64,000 bases of DNA from Breviolum minutum Mf 1.05b.01 (lineage: Eukaryota; Sar; Dinophyceae; Suessiales; Symbiodiniaceae). The stretch is from NCBI GenBank assembly GCA_000507305.1, contig DF239400.1:9688-73687 (forward strand), read 5' to 3'. The notes under the pieces were generated by a model that did not search any database, was not told the DNA's origin, and was given only the letters and a program-made list of their open reading frames with translations. Positions 23,301 through 36,429 of the stretch are shown in pieces. The translations under genes were made by a program, and so were the position numbers. The stretch's first letter is position 1. Each line of letters opens with the position of its first letter.

Positions 23301-26300
23301 GCGAGTTTTTTTTAATTTTTTTTGGGGTTTTATTTGTCAATTTTCATGTGATAAAAACAGGTGACAGCTGTGGAAGAGGAGACAGAGCAAGAAGGCCATG
23401 CAACGACGAAATTAGATATTTGTTGTTTCCTCTCCTCTCCTTTCCTTGTGCAGAATGATTTTCGATCAAGGCCCCTTGGAAGCACCGGAGCCAGAGGAGT
23501 CATTCACTTAGCAAACAAAATTCAGCTTTCTCAGAACAAAATTCATGATTGGAAAATAGATTGTTCTGAGATTGTTACGTTGTGCAAAGGCAGACCCAAA
23601 TGGAAGCAGGAGATGCCTTTGTCGATGAAGGCTGGTGATCATGGTTTTCTGGTCAATCAATCTGATGGGCATCACAAATTTGTGTGATGTCAGAGTATGT
23701 TTAATGTTGAATGAAACTCAAAGTGTCAGTTTGCACTAGCATGCTTTAGCCATCTGCGTTGCCCTTACATTTCTGGCTGCCAGAAGCCGTGGAGTGGCGC
23801 CGCTTGCTCTCAGAGCGTGAGACCACTGCACGTGAGCTGGCAGCGACACTGCGGCAGGTGGAGGCACCGTTCTGGTGAAGTGCCAAGTGCCACGTCGTGA
23901 TATTTCATGATGTTTCATGATGTTTGGAGTTTTGACGCAGGAGATGGAGAAGGAAGTTGAAGATCATAGAATCGAACTTGATATTGTACAGCGTCGCCGG
24001 GAACGAGAGTTGCAGAGCCCAGGGGGTTTTCTTCTTTTGTCCTACGAAAGAAACATCCTCTCACCTTTCTTGGAAAGAACAATCTTTTACAAATCGTCAC
24101 AATTTTTCTTGAACAAAAAGGCAATCTTTCGAGAATGTTCTTCTGCTAGGTGTCTGCCTGTTAAAAGTCACTGCAGCGAGGCGTAGCAGTTTGCTGATGG
24201 CGCTGCGAGAGTTGGGCTACTGGCGGGAAGGTTGGCCGAGTAGAATTCGTTGGAAAATGTAGCTAATGATTCAAAAGTGACACAGTGCTTCTCAGTGAAC
24301 TGGCTTGGAAGGCAGCCCTTCAGCAAAACGAGAAGATGAAGCTGTTTTGGATGAGGTTGGCATTTGACATCACTTGGCGTCAAGTATGAATGAACGTGAC
24401 TGATATGACTTGTGTCCCGTATACCGGAGTTGGTAATGCTTGCTTTTTGTTTCTGCATCGTATGGTAGGGCGAAACCTCGGATGGGCCCAGTTCAAGAAC
24501 TGCTTGGCGACACCCTCAAGGAACGAGCCAGATGTAGTGTTTACGTTCTTCATAGTGTTAACGTTTGTGTTTGTCTGTATTTGTCCCATTTCTTTCTGTT
24601 CATTCCTTTGTATTGGTATGTTTTAGCTGTCCGGACGACGATTCACACAAGAACTTGCAGCTCAGCAAACATAATTGGACAATGTTGGATACGAGAAAAG
24701 GACAGACAACAGACAGATGGCAGTTTATTGAGAGGGAAATGTAAAGTCCTTCGTTTCCTTTAAAAGCACCACCAGGAGATGAGAAGATGAGAAAGAGTTG
24801 TGAGGATTGTGAGAGTCGTCGTGAGTGTTTGAAATGTTCTAAGGGCTTCAGAATCGTCTCCCAGCAGGGTGTCCTGGAGTTGGGATCCGTCGAAGCTACG
24901 AGGAAAGCTCGTCGAGAAAAGCTGCAGTCGTGCTTTCTGCACAAATCAAAACTGAGGTGGCCATCCATCTGGTCAGAAGGCACCAAGTTGCAGTTTGTTC
25001 AAAAGGTCTTGCAACGTTTTCGAGAACGTTTAGACCATGAATAGATTCAGTTTCCTCGCTTGCTTCTTCATATTTGTGAGTTGGTTGTCTCAGGGCAGGG
25101 ACGAGGTGCGGGGCTTTTCAGTGACTTTTCGCAGCCTTCACACTGAAGAGAATGGCGTCATGGATTTATATGTTGATGTATTTTTGTTGCATCAAGTGTT
25201 TATCAAACAATGCTAAAGTTAGACAGGTGTTTGAAAGGCGGATTGACTAGCCATTGCAGTTGGTCAGGACAAAGAACGACAATACCTGCAACGAATCAGT
25301 GAGCAGCAATCTCAGCGATTGATTTGATTGGAAGCCTTTCCTGCATCATAGCAATGGAACAATGCAGCATTCAACCATGGTGTTGGTGATCATGGGATGG
25401 CTGTTTTAGCATGTACACCAAGAAAGAGCAAACCTGCAAACCTGTGTTTAGTTGTGTAATGCCGTTTTTGGAAAGCAACATTTTTGCAAGGCTGGAAGAG
25501 AGTGTCTTGAAGATGCAGGAGCAAATCGATGCTGTTCAGCAAATTGCTCAATGGCCACGCTGCTACAAAAGTCGCTTGCAGTAAACAGCCCTATACAGCA
25601 CTCAATTCCCCTTGCCCCTGAAATGTCCACCTAGGGCACGCATTGCCTTGCTCAATCAGCAGGCGTGGAAATTGCTGCAATGCTTACGGCACTACATCAA
25701 TTTTACCTGAAATATTTGCAGTGATCTGAAGAAAACTATCACAATCGGGCTACAAGGCATTGTTATAATTATAATGTATGCAACATGCCAAACTATGTTG
25801 ACTATATGTATTGATTTCTATTTATTTATTCAATCAAAGATATTCAAACTCAAGGCTGTTGTGACTTTTGTCATTTGGCCCAGTTCAAGGCCGTTACCCG
25901 CCAACAAGCCTTGCGCTACGCCTCCTCACTGCCTGCAGTTGGGGTCATGTTCTCAAACTGATGAGAGAACACCCGACAGGGACAAAGCAAGCCGGGGCAG
26001 AGCACTTCTGCTTCCTTTGCATAATTTTTTACTTGCCACCTGAAAGAGGCACATAGACATAGTCTTGAAGATCTTGATTATTGTCGCTCGAGGATAGTAT
26101 GCTCGGACATATGATTTGTACACGTGATATACAGAATATTTGTAGGGAGATAACGGATCAATATTGATATCTATGAGTTGAGCAAAAGGTACATCAAAGG
26201 GGGTTACTCTGTGAAGACCCTTGTTTTGCAATAATCTGCAATGGTGGAAGTGAACTCCTATACTTTACTCTAGAGACTTGGCAAAAGTCAAACACTTGAG

Positions 26301-26420
26301 AAAGAAAAAAATAGATCACACAACACGCACACACACGCACACACATATTGCTGAGGGCTTGGCTGAAGCAATCACTGCTCGAGTTACGTCGAGACCCGAC
26401 GTTGATGGGCTTACGGTGCC
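20341..26420 (+). CDS. Long golgin-like coiled-coil protein
   Basis: The N-terminal exon (about 20341-20400) reads DPQDPPPAGGCWGAWHHQ and continues into 20769-20835 (VEAATVSKEVSEPSPDTQQ). Acidic Pro/Glu-rich exons follow: about 20932-21042, about 21306-21405 (ELADEKAQEEVAVDETNENE), about 21990-22062 and about 22254-22310. Coiled-coil exons continue: about 22437-22530 (VTVSSEEWAQLRQERHRNK), about 22598-22690, about 22811-22875 (GAEVESARKQVEQLDEVK), about 22940-23020, about 23043-23150, about 23791-23870 (EWRRLLSERETTARELAATL), about 23940-24018 (EMEKEVEDHRIELDIVQRRR), about 25258-25326, about 25492-25557 (RLEESVLKMQEQIDAVQQIA), about 25634-25681 and about 25885-25935. A last piece may be about 26350-26420. 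A short Trp-rich start, an acidic linker and a long coiled coil are typical of golgin/TMF-like tethers of the Golgi; this is inference. It may be more than one gene. Confidence 0.5.
21600..21915. repeat. A/T-rich degenerate repeat
   Basis: About 300 bp rich in tatatcat, cttatattg and related words with many near-repeats (for example 'atatcatacctcagatc' twice). It lies in an intron of the golgin-like gene. Open frames across it encode only low-complexity Ile/Tyr/Cys-rich peptides and are noise. Confidence 0.7.
26317..26346 (+). repeat. CA-rich microsatellite
   Basis: A short run of acacgcacacacacgcacac-type repeats just before the last exon-like stretch of the golgin-like gene. Confidence 0.8.
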
Positions 26421-26908
26421 AAGGGTTGGGAGTCGCAGGCTGTTCATTGCTGAGTTCTTAGGACACAAAAGCAATTCAGACGCTTCTCGAATTGAAAACA
26501 GCTAGGCTGCATTAATTGGATTCTTGGAGTATCTGAAATTCATCTTTCTTGTTACAAGCTTGCCTCTGTGCAAGCTAGGGTTCAGGTCACAAGACGGATG
26601 AGTACATCTCTTTTGGTGGCTCTGGGTCATTGCTTTAGGAAGAGACGCTCGTGATCATGCCATGCCCAGATGCATATTCCTCTTGCCGCCGTTGAATCCA
26701 GTCAAGCCTGCTAGTGACAGAGGTCACATTGCCCAGGAAAAGGAAGAGAAGCCAAGAAAGCCAAGAGAAGAAGACCCTTGAAGACCCTTGAAAGGAAGTT
26801 ATAACAATGTTTGTGATGTTGAGAGTGCAACCTATCAGAGACAAGCACAGCATCACAGCACTGTCTGCAATTTGAGTTGGGGTCTGTGCCACATAGTCAT
26901 CTCCTGCC

Positions 26909-29900
26909 ATGGTGGTTCAGCCGACGCAAGTACAGAGACAGCCGAGAGACATTGGCTGCTGCCTCATATTCTTCGTGGTGGTTTCTGCATCCTTTGGGGC
27001 TTTGTCTTATGCATATCAGAAGGCAGGAGGATGATGTTTCATGATGTTTCACAGCATGTTTAAGAAGAAAATACGAGCAAATTATGATAGAAAACAAAGT
27101 GCAGTTGCTCTTGCTTATGACAAGTCGCTCCATTTGCCCCCAGGGCAATCCTCATGACTTCCTGGGACTACAAGATTCTTCGGGACAAAAATGCGGCGTG
27201 GACATTGCTGTCAAGATGCAGCCCTATCTCTTCATCTGCCCAGATCAGAAGAGCTTCAGCAAACAAATTGTCTCAGAATATTTCAGAAAATCTAAGAAAC
27301 TGAAGTTGGCTCATTTTGCCAGTTCTGCCGTTGCTGTGAAGGTTGGGACAGGATGAACTTGATGAGACAATACCGAACATGGTGTTGGAATCGTTCAAAA
27401 ACATGCATCGTGCCCTTTCCAGCTAAGGAGTGAATTTTCATCCCAAGCCACGAAAGTCTGTGTGGATTCCTGTCCTGCCAGTGGCTCGGTAAACGAGTTT
27501 TTTCACCATGATGAACTCCATGGGATTTGCACTGAAAGTACGGGATTTGATTTGAACAAAAACCGAGTGTTTAAGTGTCTCATGCTTGCAGACAATTGAC
27601 TCCTCTAGATTTCCAATTCTGGGATAGTGTATTGCAAAGTGTGAGTTTTATTGTGGCTAGCCTGGCTAGCATGGTCTTGTTTTCATCAACCATTTTAATA
27701 AACGTTTCGAAACAACCTTCAAAACGTTTTTCCTGCTCGAAAATGTGCTCACAAGCGTGCAGGTGACATGGCTCCGTCGTATTGCTCAACAGGCTATGCC
27801 ACCAAGGCGTCCTTCAGCCTAGTGTGCGTTCCGACTCCAGAGTCCAACTTCTGGCAGAAACTCGATGCGTCGAGCTTCAAGGCCGTGCCTAGCAGTCAAG
27901 AGTACTTGCTATCTGACTATAAACACATATATACTATATACCGTATAGACATGTTATGTGACATGTCATATACTGTATGTAAATAACTATTAATTCAAGA
28001 TACACATGCATTTTGATGTGAATGCTGTGAAGGCGGTTGCTGAATCTCATGAACTCAATGTAATATTGAAACAACCCAACCTTGACTTGACCATAGATTC
28101 TTTGGGGGCCGTTTGCAACAGCATTGTGCGGATGCTTGGAGTGGCAGTGAGTTGAACCTGAGGTTGTCACTCTCAGCTACTATCTCAACCCGATTGTGAA
28201 TGCTTGGGTGCTTCTGTTTCTCATTACTCCACTGCTCAGCTTTGGTTTTGGCCTTCTGTTTCTGAGGCCGGTAAAAACCTGAATGGTGACCTGACAGAAT
28301 GCAAACAGTCTCAACGTGTCCAAGTATGTTCTTCATTTGTTTTGACCTATCTTGTCACGAGCTGCTCCATGAGTTTTTGTCAGATGCCCCTCGTGTTGGT
28401 GGGAAGTTTTCCAAATGAATTTGCTACATGAAAGTAGCACAGGACAGACTGAATGAAGCTGAAAGTTACGAAAGCCATGCTGTGTAGCCGACTGACCTAT
28501 TTTTCAGGGCCATGCGGATGACCGCACGATATTTCTTCTGGCCGAGCCTTTCCACGGTGGTTCTGGGTTTTGCAATCATCGGCATCTATCTCTTGCAGAA
28601 ACATTTTTCAGACGGCGCGGATGCCTCTAGTAGCACAGCTGCAAGCAAGTGAACTCACTTTTTTGCAGTTTGCATTTTCAGATGACTTTCTATGCTCTGA
28701 AGGTCGTGACATGGTCAATGGAACTATCTGTCTATCGCTAGCTGCTCCTTGGTTGCAATCGAAGCAACCTTTGAACCTTCGACTCTGTGCCTGAGAAACT
28801 CAGGCTGTGACGCTTTTGGTGATTTTGAGCAGTCGAAGAAGTATCGTTGGCAGCTTCTTCTACCTTGAAGCTTCCGGGGAATGTCTCACAGACTCAGTAG
28901 TAATGATGCTCCAGCCTATCTTCGAGTGCTTCAAGAAGGCCTTTTTTTTCCCGATGGTCGCGCATCATGCAAAAACATTGTTGTCTGGCTAGTGTTTAGC
29001 TGCATTCCAATAGAGTTCTGAGATCTTCCGATTTCAAACACATTTGTGGCATCACAGATCTGAATTTCATTCCATTCTTCGTCAGGTCCTGCTAGCGTTG
29101 ATCTTCCTCTTCGGCCTTGCAAGCCTCCTGAGCTGTCGGGGTAAAATGGAAAATGCCCTTCTATATGGCAACATGGTGCAATTATTATGACTTTTTTCTA
29201 TTTGAAAAAAACATGAGAAAAATGATATCAGAGATTATTTGAGCGTGTTTCAATATTAAGGCCTCTAAAAATTATGTTGATCGCCAACATAAGGTCTCAT
29301 TGAGTGGAAGTGTTGAATTTGTTTTGCATGCTGACATTCCCTTTGAGGCATGGCACTTTTTGTGCTATTGACCTTCATATGGTTTGCAGAGATCATGGGA
29401 ACCTTGAGTCGTTACGTGACGGGATACCTTTCGGAAGAGTGGTTCTTCAGCACCTACGACAGCAGCCGGAATCAAAAGTTAGTTCCACCCCAGAGCTTTG
29501 CTGAGGCCTACAGGACTCGAAGTCAAATTCTCAAAAGTCGGGGTTTAAATTAGTTCAAATGATTATGTTTTTTCAAAAACCTAATTTGACAATTCGACTG
29601 ATTTCTGATTTCGTTTGTTGTGCAGTTTTGATCGAGCTTCTCCAGAACTTGACTGGATGTGTCAAGGACTGCGTTGCAGTATAGTTGGGGCTCCCTTTGC
29701 TTCGGTGCTCTTGCCAACATGGCGTTGAAACCCATTCGCGTGGTTCTGCGGTTCATCATGCTGCTGACCAAGAGTTGTGGCATTTGTTCGCAGGTCAGAA
29801 GACTCTACAAGCAGATGCTAGCTTTCAGACTTTGACATTGAGTCATTTGTGGAAGGGAGGAACATCATGGAAATACGATTGGATTTTTCTTATGTTTTTT

Positions 29901-30600
29901 TTTGAAACCTTGGGAACATGAAAACTTCTGTGTCATGATATCATGCTGCACCTCACAGTTTCGCCATGGCCAAGGATAGTCTCCTATGGAGATTCGGCAT
30001 ATTTGGCTATTGCCTTGGAGGGTCATGGTTATCGGGTGGCTTGCAGTGAAGCAGCTGAAATCCTTGGCAATGAGAGCGTACAAGAAATTACTTGGCTCGA
30101 CGATGTTTTGCTTGAGATGCAGATCCTGGGCTCGTGCGCCATTTCGTTTTGGGTGACTTTTGCAGTATGGATTTGCATTTCGATCTTGCCTGATTTCAAG
30201 AACCCCTACAGTGACAGATCCTCAACAGCAAGAGCATTCTGTCTTTGTTCATTTTGTTCATACTTGTTTTATTGTCTGAATTCGTCGACTTGCCGTATCA
30301 TGATTTGTCTATGTGTCCAGTTTTATCACCATTTTTTTGAATCCTTTTCTCCCTTTGGATTGCTCCACTCGATTGTAGATTCCAAACGTGATCTCGCGTT
30401 GTGCACACTACAGCAATGCATAGCAATAAACGCAAGGCCACACAGGAATTCATTTCCGAAATTTGAGGATACTTGGCAGACCAAGAGGTCGTGCTGGTGC
30501 CAGCCTTTCTGGTCTCTCAACTGTGCATTTGGCCCTTTATGGAGAGCATAAGTCAAGTTGCAGATGCCTTGGTCTTCAGTTATCGAGCAGGTTCTGGTGG
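26909..30600 (+). CDS. Choline transporter-like protein (SLC44/CTL family)
   Basis: The first exon (26909-27022) starts at ATG: RDIGCCLIFFVVVSASFGAL, then SYAYQK, an R-D cytoplasmic motif followed by membrane helix 1. The intron 27023-27143 is GC-AG. Exon 27144 reads GNPHDFLGLQDSSGQKCGVD and PYLFICPDQK, matching the G-x-P...D-x-x-G-x-x-C-G extracellular motif of the family. Later exons: about 27450-27488 (KVCVDSCPASGS), about 27767-27902 (SYCSTGYATKASFSLVCVPT), about 28055-28148, about 28507-28650 (helix, WPSLSTVVLGFAIIGIYLLQ), about 28896-28960, about 29087-29135 (VLLALIFLFGLASLL), about 29350-29473, about 29672-29775 (LGSLCFGALANMALKPIRVV), about 29975-30180 (GDSAYLAIALEGHGYRVACS) and about 30475-30585 (VPAFLVSQLCIWPFMESISQ). 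Order, Cys motifs and helices fit CTL proteins, which sit in plasma or organelle membranes and move choline or related amines. Substrate is not shown. A further exon about 30826-30890 (VAMAVAGSLAMFHHLVH) may belong. The stop is not resolved. Confidence 0.78.
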
Positions 30601-31147
30601 TTATCTGGGGATTGGTGCAATGGTCTCTGAGAGGACAGGCCTTTTCCAAGTGGATTGTGTCGGTGGCCCTCAAGGCTTCACTCCTTTCACTCATCATCCA
30701 CCCAAGCTCACCCAGATGCTGGTTTACCTCAACGAATGATTGAATGAAGGCCGTTCGGCGCAAGCAGTCAAGCGCGTAGAATCGTGTAGAATCGCAGGAT
30801 TTGAATTCGGTCGATGTATCATATTGCCATCAGGTTGCCATGGCAGTTGCTGGCAGTTTGGCCATGTTTCATCACTTGGTCCACCTAAGTCACCTGAGCC
30901 CTTGCAAAGATCAAGCGCAGCTATGCTACAGAAAGATACAAAAACAGTTGGCGACCAGGGGGGCATCCATGAAGGATAGACTCCACTAAAGCAGCACTGT
31001 CAGATTTTCATGACAATTGAATACTTGTCATTCTTCAATTGATAGAACAACAGACTTGAAGATAAACTTTTGACATATCGGTGTAGGTCACGTAATGACA
31101 TAATGCATCATTGAAGCATCAGCTGGTTGCTGCTTCACTTTGACAGG

Positions 31148-32260
31148 AGATGCTGGGGCGGCTCTTTGTCGAGAACTTCGATCTTCGAAGGAAGCTGCGA
31201 GGCTCACAAGGCACCTTCATGGGACCTGGCACCGGAGGAAAAACTGTTTGGATATGACATATATATGATGCCAATATTTGTCAATATTTGTGATACTATG
31301 TTTTGAATGCCACTTTGATGCCGTTTGAAAAGGCTTTTGTGATTCTTGCCTTCATCGTTTTAGATTTGGATTTTTCGCTTCGCAGGTGAACATGATGCTT
31401 CCCAGCCATGGGCCAAGCTGGGCTTTGGTGAATGGATGGAGTTGCGTGACGGGAATTGCAACCAAACCTGAGCTTCCAGGTCGGAGTCTTCATCACAGGT
31501 GGGATCACGGCCTATAATTATTTGATATGATTTCATATGATTTCATCAATTTTGAGCAATAAATGAAGGTACGGTTTTAGACGAGGTCGAGTTGGTGATG
31601 AAATTCACTAGGTCAAACTGTAGCGACTTGCCGTGTTGCTGTGCTCATTTGCCTAACGAAAGATTGGAAAAGAGGTGCCAGTTGCCTTGGACTTGAGCCG
31701 CTTTGCCATGCCAGAAGGTTCTGCTCGTTTGGATGGTTGAAAGTTGTCAATCGACTCAAAGACCTGTTTCCTTGTGCTGGTTTTGACTCCAAATTTCGAC
31801 TTCTGGGATTTTGAAGCGCAGGCGCCGACTCAGATGACGAGAGCTTGGTGCCGAGTCCTCTTCAAGCTCCGGCCGGAGTCTTGGAAGGGTTGGAAGCTCA
31901 CAGCCACAGCGGATGCTGAATCCCGTCCAGGTGATGGAAAGGCCAGCTACATCCTTGAGGTGGCATTGACACGTGTTCGCGTGCTGGAACTTTTGAAGAC
32001 CTGCAAGCATGCATTATAAATCATGAAACTCAATGAGCCAAGTCTGATAATGTTTCACAATGAACCTGAATGACCTGTGACTCTTGACAAGGCTTCCTTC
32101 ACCAGAGCCAAAGCCGAGCAACACACCATCATTTCCAAGGCATTGAACACAGCAACCCGTTGCCGCCATTGCTGTTTGTGGCACGTTTTCGGGGTCAACA
32201 ACTTCGAAGGCCGACTTCTTCCCCAAGAAGTTTGCTCTTGGATTTGGACTTCAAGGTAGA
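31148..32260 (+). CDS. Unrecognised exons
   Basis: Clear open exons: about 31148-31256 (EMLGRLFVENFDLRRKLRGS, ending TGTGG-like then TGA), about 31386-31470 (DASQPWAKLGFGEWMELRDG), about 31671-31737 (VPVALDLSRFAMPEGSARLD), about 31821-31995 and about 32086-32165. For 31821-31995 two frames are open, one Asp/Ser/Pro-rich (ADSDDESLVPSPLQAPAGVL) and one beta-strand-like (WKLTATADAESRPGDGKASY). The pieces do not resemble the SLC44 C-terminus, so I treat them as a separate gene, but continuity is uncertain. Confidence 0.35.
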
Positions 32261-32269
32261 GCATGGGAA

Positions 32270-33230
32270 GAATCCACGTTGGAATCGTGAAAGCTGTGCA
32301 ACTGTGAAATTTCAATGCCATCCCGCCCATTTTGTGTTCAGCACGTACTTTCGGGAAAGTCAAGTCTGCCGTTTCTGGCAGTTTTTTCGTATTTGACCAT
32401 TGCTCCAACAGGCGTTGCCAGTTGCAGAGTGACTCTCGTGACGCTCAGCTCACCAAAAGCGGTGGCCGAGGCTTAAGGCTTTGTCAGGGATTTGTTCCCC
32501 TGCTTTGTAAATAGTTCTGTTAACGTCCCCACCTGAAACCAGGTGAAATGCAGGTGAGCTGAAACTCACTGAAACAACGCTTCAGACGAGTCCTTCCAAT
32601 TACACATTTGACACTAAACGCGTAGGCTTTTCAAGCTTTCACCTCCATTAGTTTCAGCTGCTTAGATCAATGGGATGGGCAGAAGTTGGATTTCCAGATT
32701 TGCAATATCTTCTAAGGCAAACTAAGAAGATTTAAATAGGCAGTTTTTTTAAAGCACTTATTCAACATGTTGTTCGGCATGCACTGTGTACAAGTTTACA
32801 GACTGTGCTTTCAATCTTTCTCCCCGGGGAGCAGCTACAGCACCTTCAGGGATTTAGACTTTTCTCTCGATGCACTATCCTTTTTTCTCTTTGAAATGTC
32901 TTTGATCCACTGAAATACTGCTCAACTTACTCACCAGTACCACCCTTTGCTTAGTACTTTAGTTGATTAATCACTGCACGCGGTCCAAGCGTGCGATGAG
33001 TCGCAATCTTAGTTTTTGAAGAAATGGCCATGCAGAGTGTTCGAAAAGGAACGACATCTTTGCTTAATGACAGCAGTGGTTGGGACTGCATTTCAAGATA
33101 CTTCTAGCATCTCAATGGGTTTTGAAATGCCCTGGCGCCAAGGCCAATGCACATGGCGCGATGTTTTCTTTTCGTGCCGCTGGTTTTTGCCAAGGCCAGA
33201 GTCGACTACTGTAATATCTTGGAAGTGATG
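32270..33230. other. Long stretch with no convincing exon
   Basis: Open frames are short and lack protein-like composition on both strands. No RNA gene or repeat was recognised. It probably contains intergenic and intronic DNA. Confidence 0.35.
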
Positions 33231-33239
33231 TGACATTTG

Positions 33240-34750
33240 CAGACCTTTGCGCAGGAGTATTCAAAGACATACAGCTTTATGGCAGACCGCAATGAGTGCG
33301 AGGGCCAGTTAGAGCCCTAACACAACTGTGGTGTTGTTCTGGCCAAAAAAAAAAGGTATGTCTCAAAGACAGAACAGGTATGAACTCCAAATTTGACATA
33401 TTGATTTTGTTCGTCTTTCCACGTTTTCTCTGCTTGGCAGCTGAGGTGTACATACTGTCGGCATGCACATCAACAGCACAAGTGGGCAGAGATTCGATCA
33501 AAGATTGGACACTACGTCTACCGCAGCGCTGAAGATGAGCCATGAATGCAAGTGAGCACCGGGCAAGATTTTGGAGTGATTTAGCGATGGGTGAGCTGCG
33601 GCAATTTCGATTTTACGTGCTACAAACCTCCTACATTTGGTTTGTCCTGGTTTGATTATGCGGTTTTTGCAGTTTGCTGAGGATTCGGTCTTGGCAATGG
33701 CGGAGCATCGTGAGGCTGAACGTCGAGGATGCTAGATGGTTTCATGGTTTGACCGGATTTCAAACTTCAAACACATCTTGCTGAGGCAGATTTGTGGTGC
33801 CCTTGTTTCAGAGATTCAATTTCCTTCGCAGGTGCAAGATCTAATCAACTGGTCGTGGACAAAGGGCGTGAACTTCGAGTGTATTCTGGGCATCATTGCT
33901 TTGAGGCGTCTTCCTTCGGCACAGAGTTTTTGTGTTTTGGTTGTTATATATATATATATAAACCGTAGAGTTTCGATGTTGTCAGCTTTAGATTTCTTAG
34001 CTTGTTTGACCTTCGAACACATCTGAGTAGTTTCATTACAAACTATTCATAGCTGTCACAGCCAGTCATGAGACTAAAACCAAGACAACCATGAGAGATC
34101 TGTGGCTTTTCTCGTTTTCGTGGTGGCGTGCTGGCCACTGATAGGCTCTTGTCCTTTGGCTACTCAGATCCCTTGCAGCTCTGAGCTCATTGGGCTTGAA
34201 ATCTTGGGGTCTCCAGTTTGGAACCCGAATCATTTTCATTCATCTTCACCGCTTTTCCGAGGTTCAACGTCCACCATGATCCGGAGTTTGGTATTCTGGA
34301 CTTTCTGGATACATTCAATCAACATTCAGGCCAATTCAGACATCTCTTTTTGCGATTGGGGGATATCCTAAACTCGGACAAGTCCCACAGGTGCCCTTGA
34401 TCTTCTTACATCCTCTTGGGCGGCATTGTTGGCCGGCGGATGGTCGCCGCCTCGAACAAACTAGCTGACAGATGCGGTTGGTGAGCCCAAAGCTGTTGAT
34501 TGCCACGTGGGGAATTGATGCCCAGGCCAGTCTTCAGGCAGCTGCATTTGGTCCTTGCCTTGGGCTTTATTTTTGTCATCTTTCAACTCTGAAACTTTGT
34601 AAGCTTTGTCCTCATTGTCATCTCTTCAAGTGTTCGATTGTGGATGGGATGATACTGGGCGTGTGTTTTCTATCAGTATAACTTGGATGCCGTTGTAGTT
34701 AGGAGAGCAGCCAAGCTGCAACGCAAACAGCCGCAGCCCTTGGATCAGGT
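33240..34750 (+). CDS. Unrecognised exons
   Basis: About 33240-33317 reads QTFAQEYSKTYSFMADRNEC. About 33440-33534 reads RCTYCRHAHQQHKWAEIRSK then IGHYVYRSAEDEP. About 33669-33735 reads FAEDSVLAMAEHREAERRGC then TAG. About 34253-34398 reads FPRFNVHHDPEFGILDFLDT then FNQHSGQFRHLFLRLGDIL. About 34679-34750 reads LDAVVVRRAAKLQRKQPQPL. These have coding-like composition and plausible AG/GT borders but no known family. A TA dinucleotide run at about 33945-33960 lies in an intron. Confidence 0.35.
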
Positions 34751-34974
34751 GAGCAAGAAGCTGATAGATGTCATGGATGATAGGCTGGGGGAAACCGAAA
34801 ATATTGGATTTTCTAAGGTGAAAGGCGTGTCACTGATGCCATTCTCAGTGGTATCATGACAATTTGTGACAGTGAGACATCGGCATGCTTCAAGATGTTT
34901 TCGAAAAGTGGTCTAGAATCTGTAGCTCGTTGCCACTTATCATCCTTTGCTTCGAATGTTTCATTTGATGCCCA

Positions 34975-36099
34975 GCTGTGAAGAGCGAAGCACCTGACGC
35001 TTTGATTTCGCCGCTGCGAGGCCCATGAAGTATCCCAACCTCCAAGAACGGCCCAACGAGTGCGACGAGTTGGATGGAGAGGAGGAGCACCATGTTGCCA
35101 TCACAACTGTCAAGATATTCTTAAAATCAGTTGTGACAATGACAGGACTTGAATTACAGGGATGCTGTGATATTTGGCTTGAACTCTGGAGAGGCGACTT
35201 TAATGTTTTGGAGTCGGAACTTTCACAGTCTAATTCTATGATAGTTCTATAGTTCTATGTGATTCCAGGAGCACCAAGGTTTTTCTCCCTGCAAGATGCT
35301 GTTTGTCTCCAACATGTCCAATTTCCTGAGTTTTCCACTTCCATTTGTTTGTTTGGAGAAAAGTGTAAGCGTAGTTAAGAAACGCCAGATGCCGGCGCTT
35401 GGCATCCACTTGTTAGCCATTCGCCGTTCCACTGGATGCCCGGTAGGCGGGTGGGTGGGGGAGGAGATCGAACCACAAGCCATATATAGATCTTCTACAA
35501 GTAGAACGAGCCGGTGAATTAGCAAGTGAACTCCTGAAACTGACCAAGAATTCGCGGTGAATATCATCAAACTTTGTATGATGACATGGCATACTTCCGG
35601 TTGTGTATGTTGCTGATCCTTGCTGCAGGCACTGCCGTGGGTCTCCTCGGCGTGGCTTTGGAGATGATTCGTGCACGAGGGACGTACCAGGTGCCTTTGG
35701 GCCCCAGCCGTTCTTCCATTCTTTTCGTTGTGACGAATCGACATACATCGAGATAAGTCGACCTAGACATGAACCAACACGGTATAAAAGCCAGACCTGC
35801 ATACAAATCTAGACCTTGAACACCGTTTAATTAAAAGAAAAAAGATGTTTTGATGATGAGGTCTGCAAGCATCGCTTAAATCCTACTCCCCGTGCTTGTG
35901 TACTTCTCGTTCAAAACAATGAAGGTGGTTTCTTTCCTCTTGCCTATCTGACGGGTTGTGCACAACTTTGCGATTCTGTCAATATATTGTTTGGAAAAAA
36001 CATGTCCTAGAATCTTCTGCTGACTCCGACACCTTTGACACAGGGCTCTCTGAAAGACTCCGGCAACTTGGTCTATGCGCTCATCCTGACTGCTCAGGT
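34975..36099 (+). CDS. Unrecognised membrane-protein exons
   Basis: About 35025-35115 reads YPNLQERPNECDELDGEEEH. About 35560-35710 reads YDDMAYFRLCMLLILAAGTA followed by VGLLGVALEMIRARGTYQVP, one clear membrane helix with flanking charged residues. About 36045-36099 reads GSLKDSGNLVYALILTAQ, possibly the start of another helix. The overlapping minus-strand frame at 35413-35802 has no comparable pattern. It may be a small membrane protein; no function can be given. Confidence 0.35.
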
Positions 36100-36429
36100 T
36101 CTCTATTCTCCATATGAATAGATTGAAATGCTTTGAATTGCAGAGAACTGTGGAACTGCAAACATGTCAGTAATTCTCCTTGAACGGAGGATACTGTGAG
36201 CAGTTGGGTACAGACCAAGAGCAATTGGTGACTTGACTGGAAAAGGTTCCTGTGGTTGATTGAAGAGAACCAACCTTGTCCTTTCACCCGTTTCAAGGTC
36301 TCCATTCTTTGACCTGTTCACCACGAAGTGGCCGATTTGGGCTTCTTGGTCAAGAGAAGAAACGAAGCAAAAAACATCAAATCTGATAGAGAGGTAGAAT
36401 CAAGATTTTCAGGACAGCACTTCGGACAG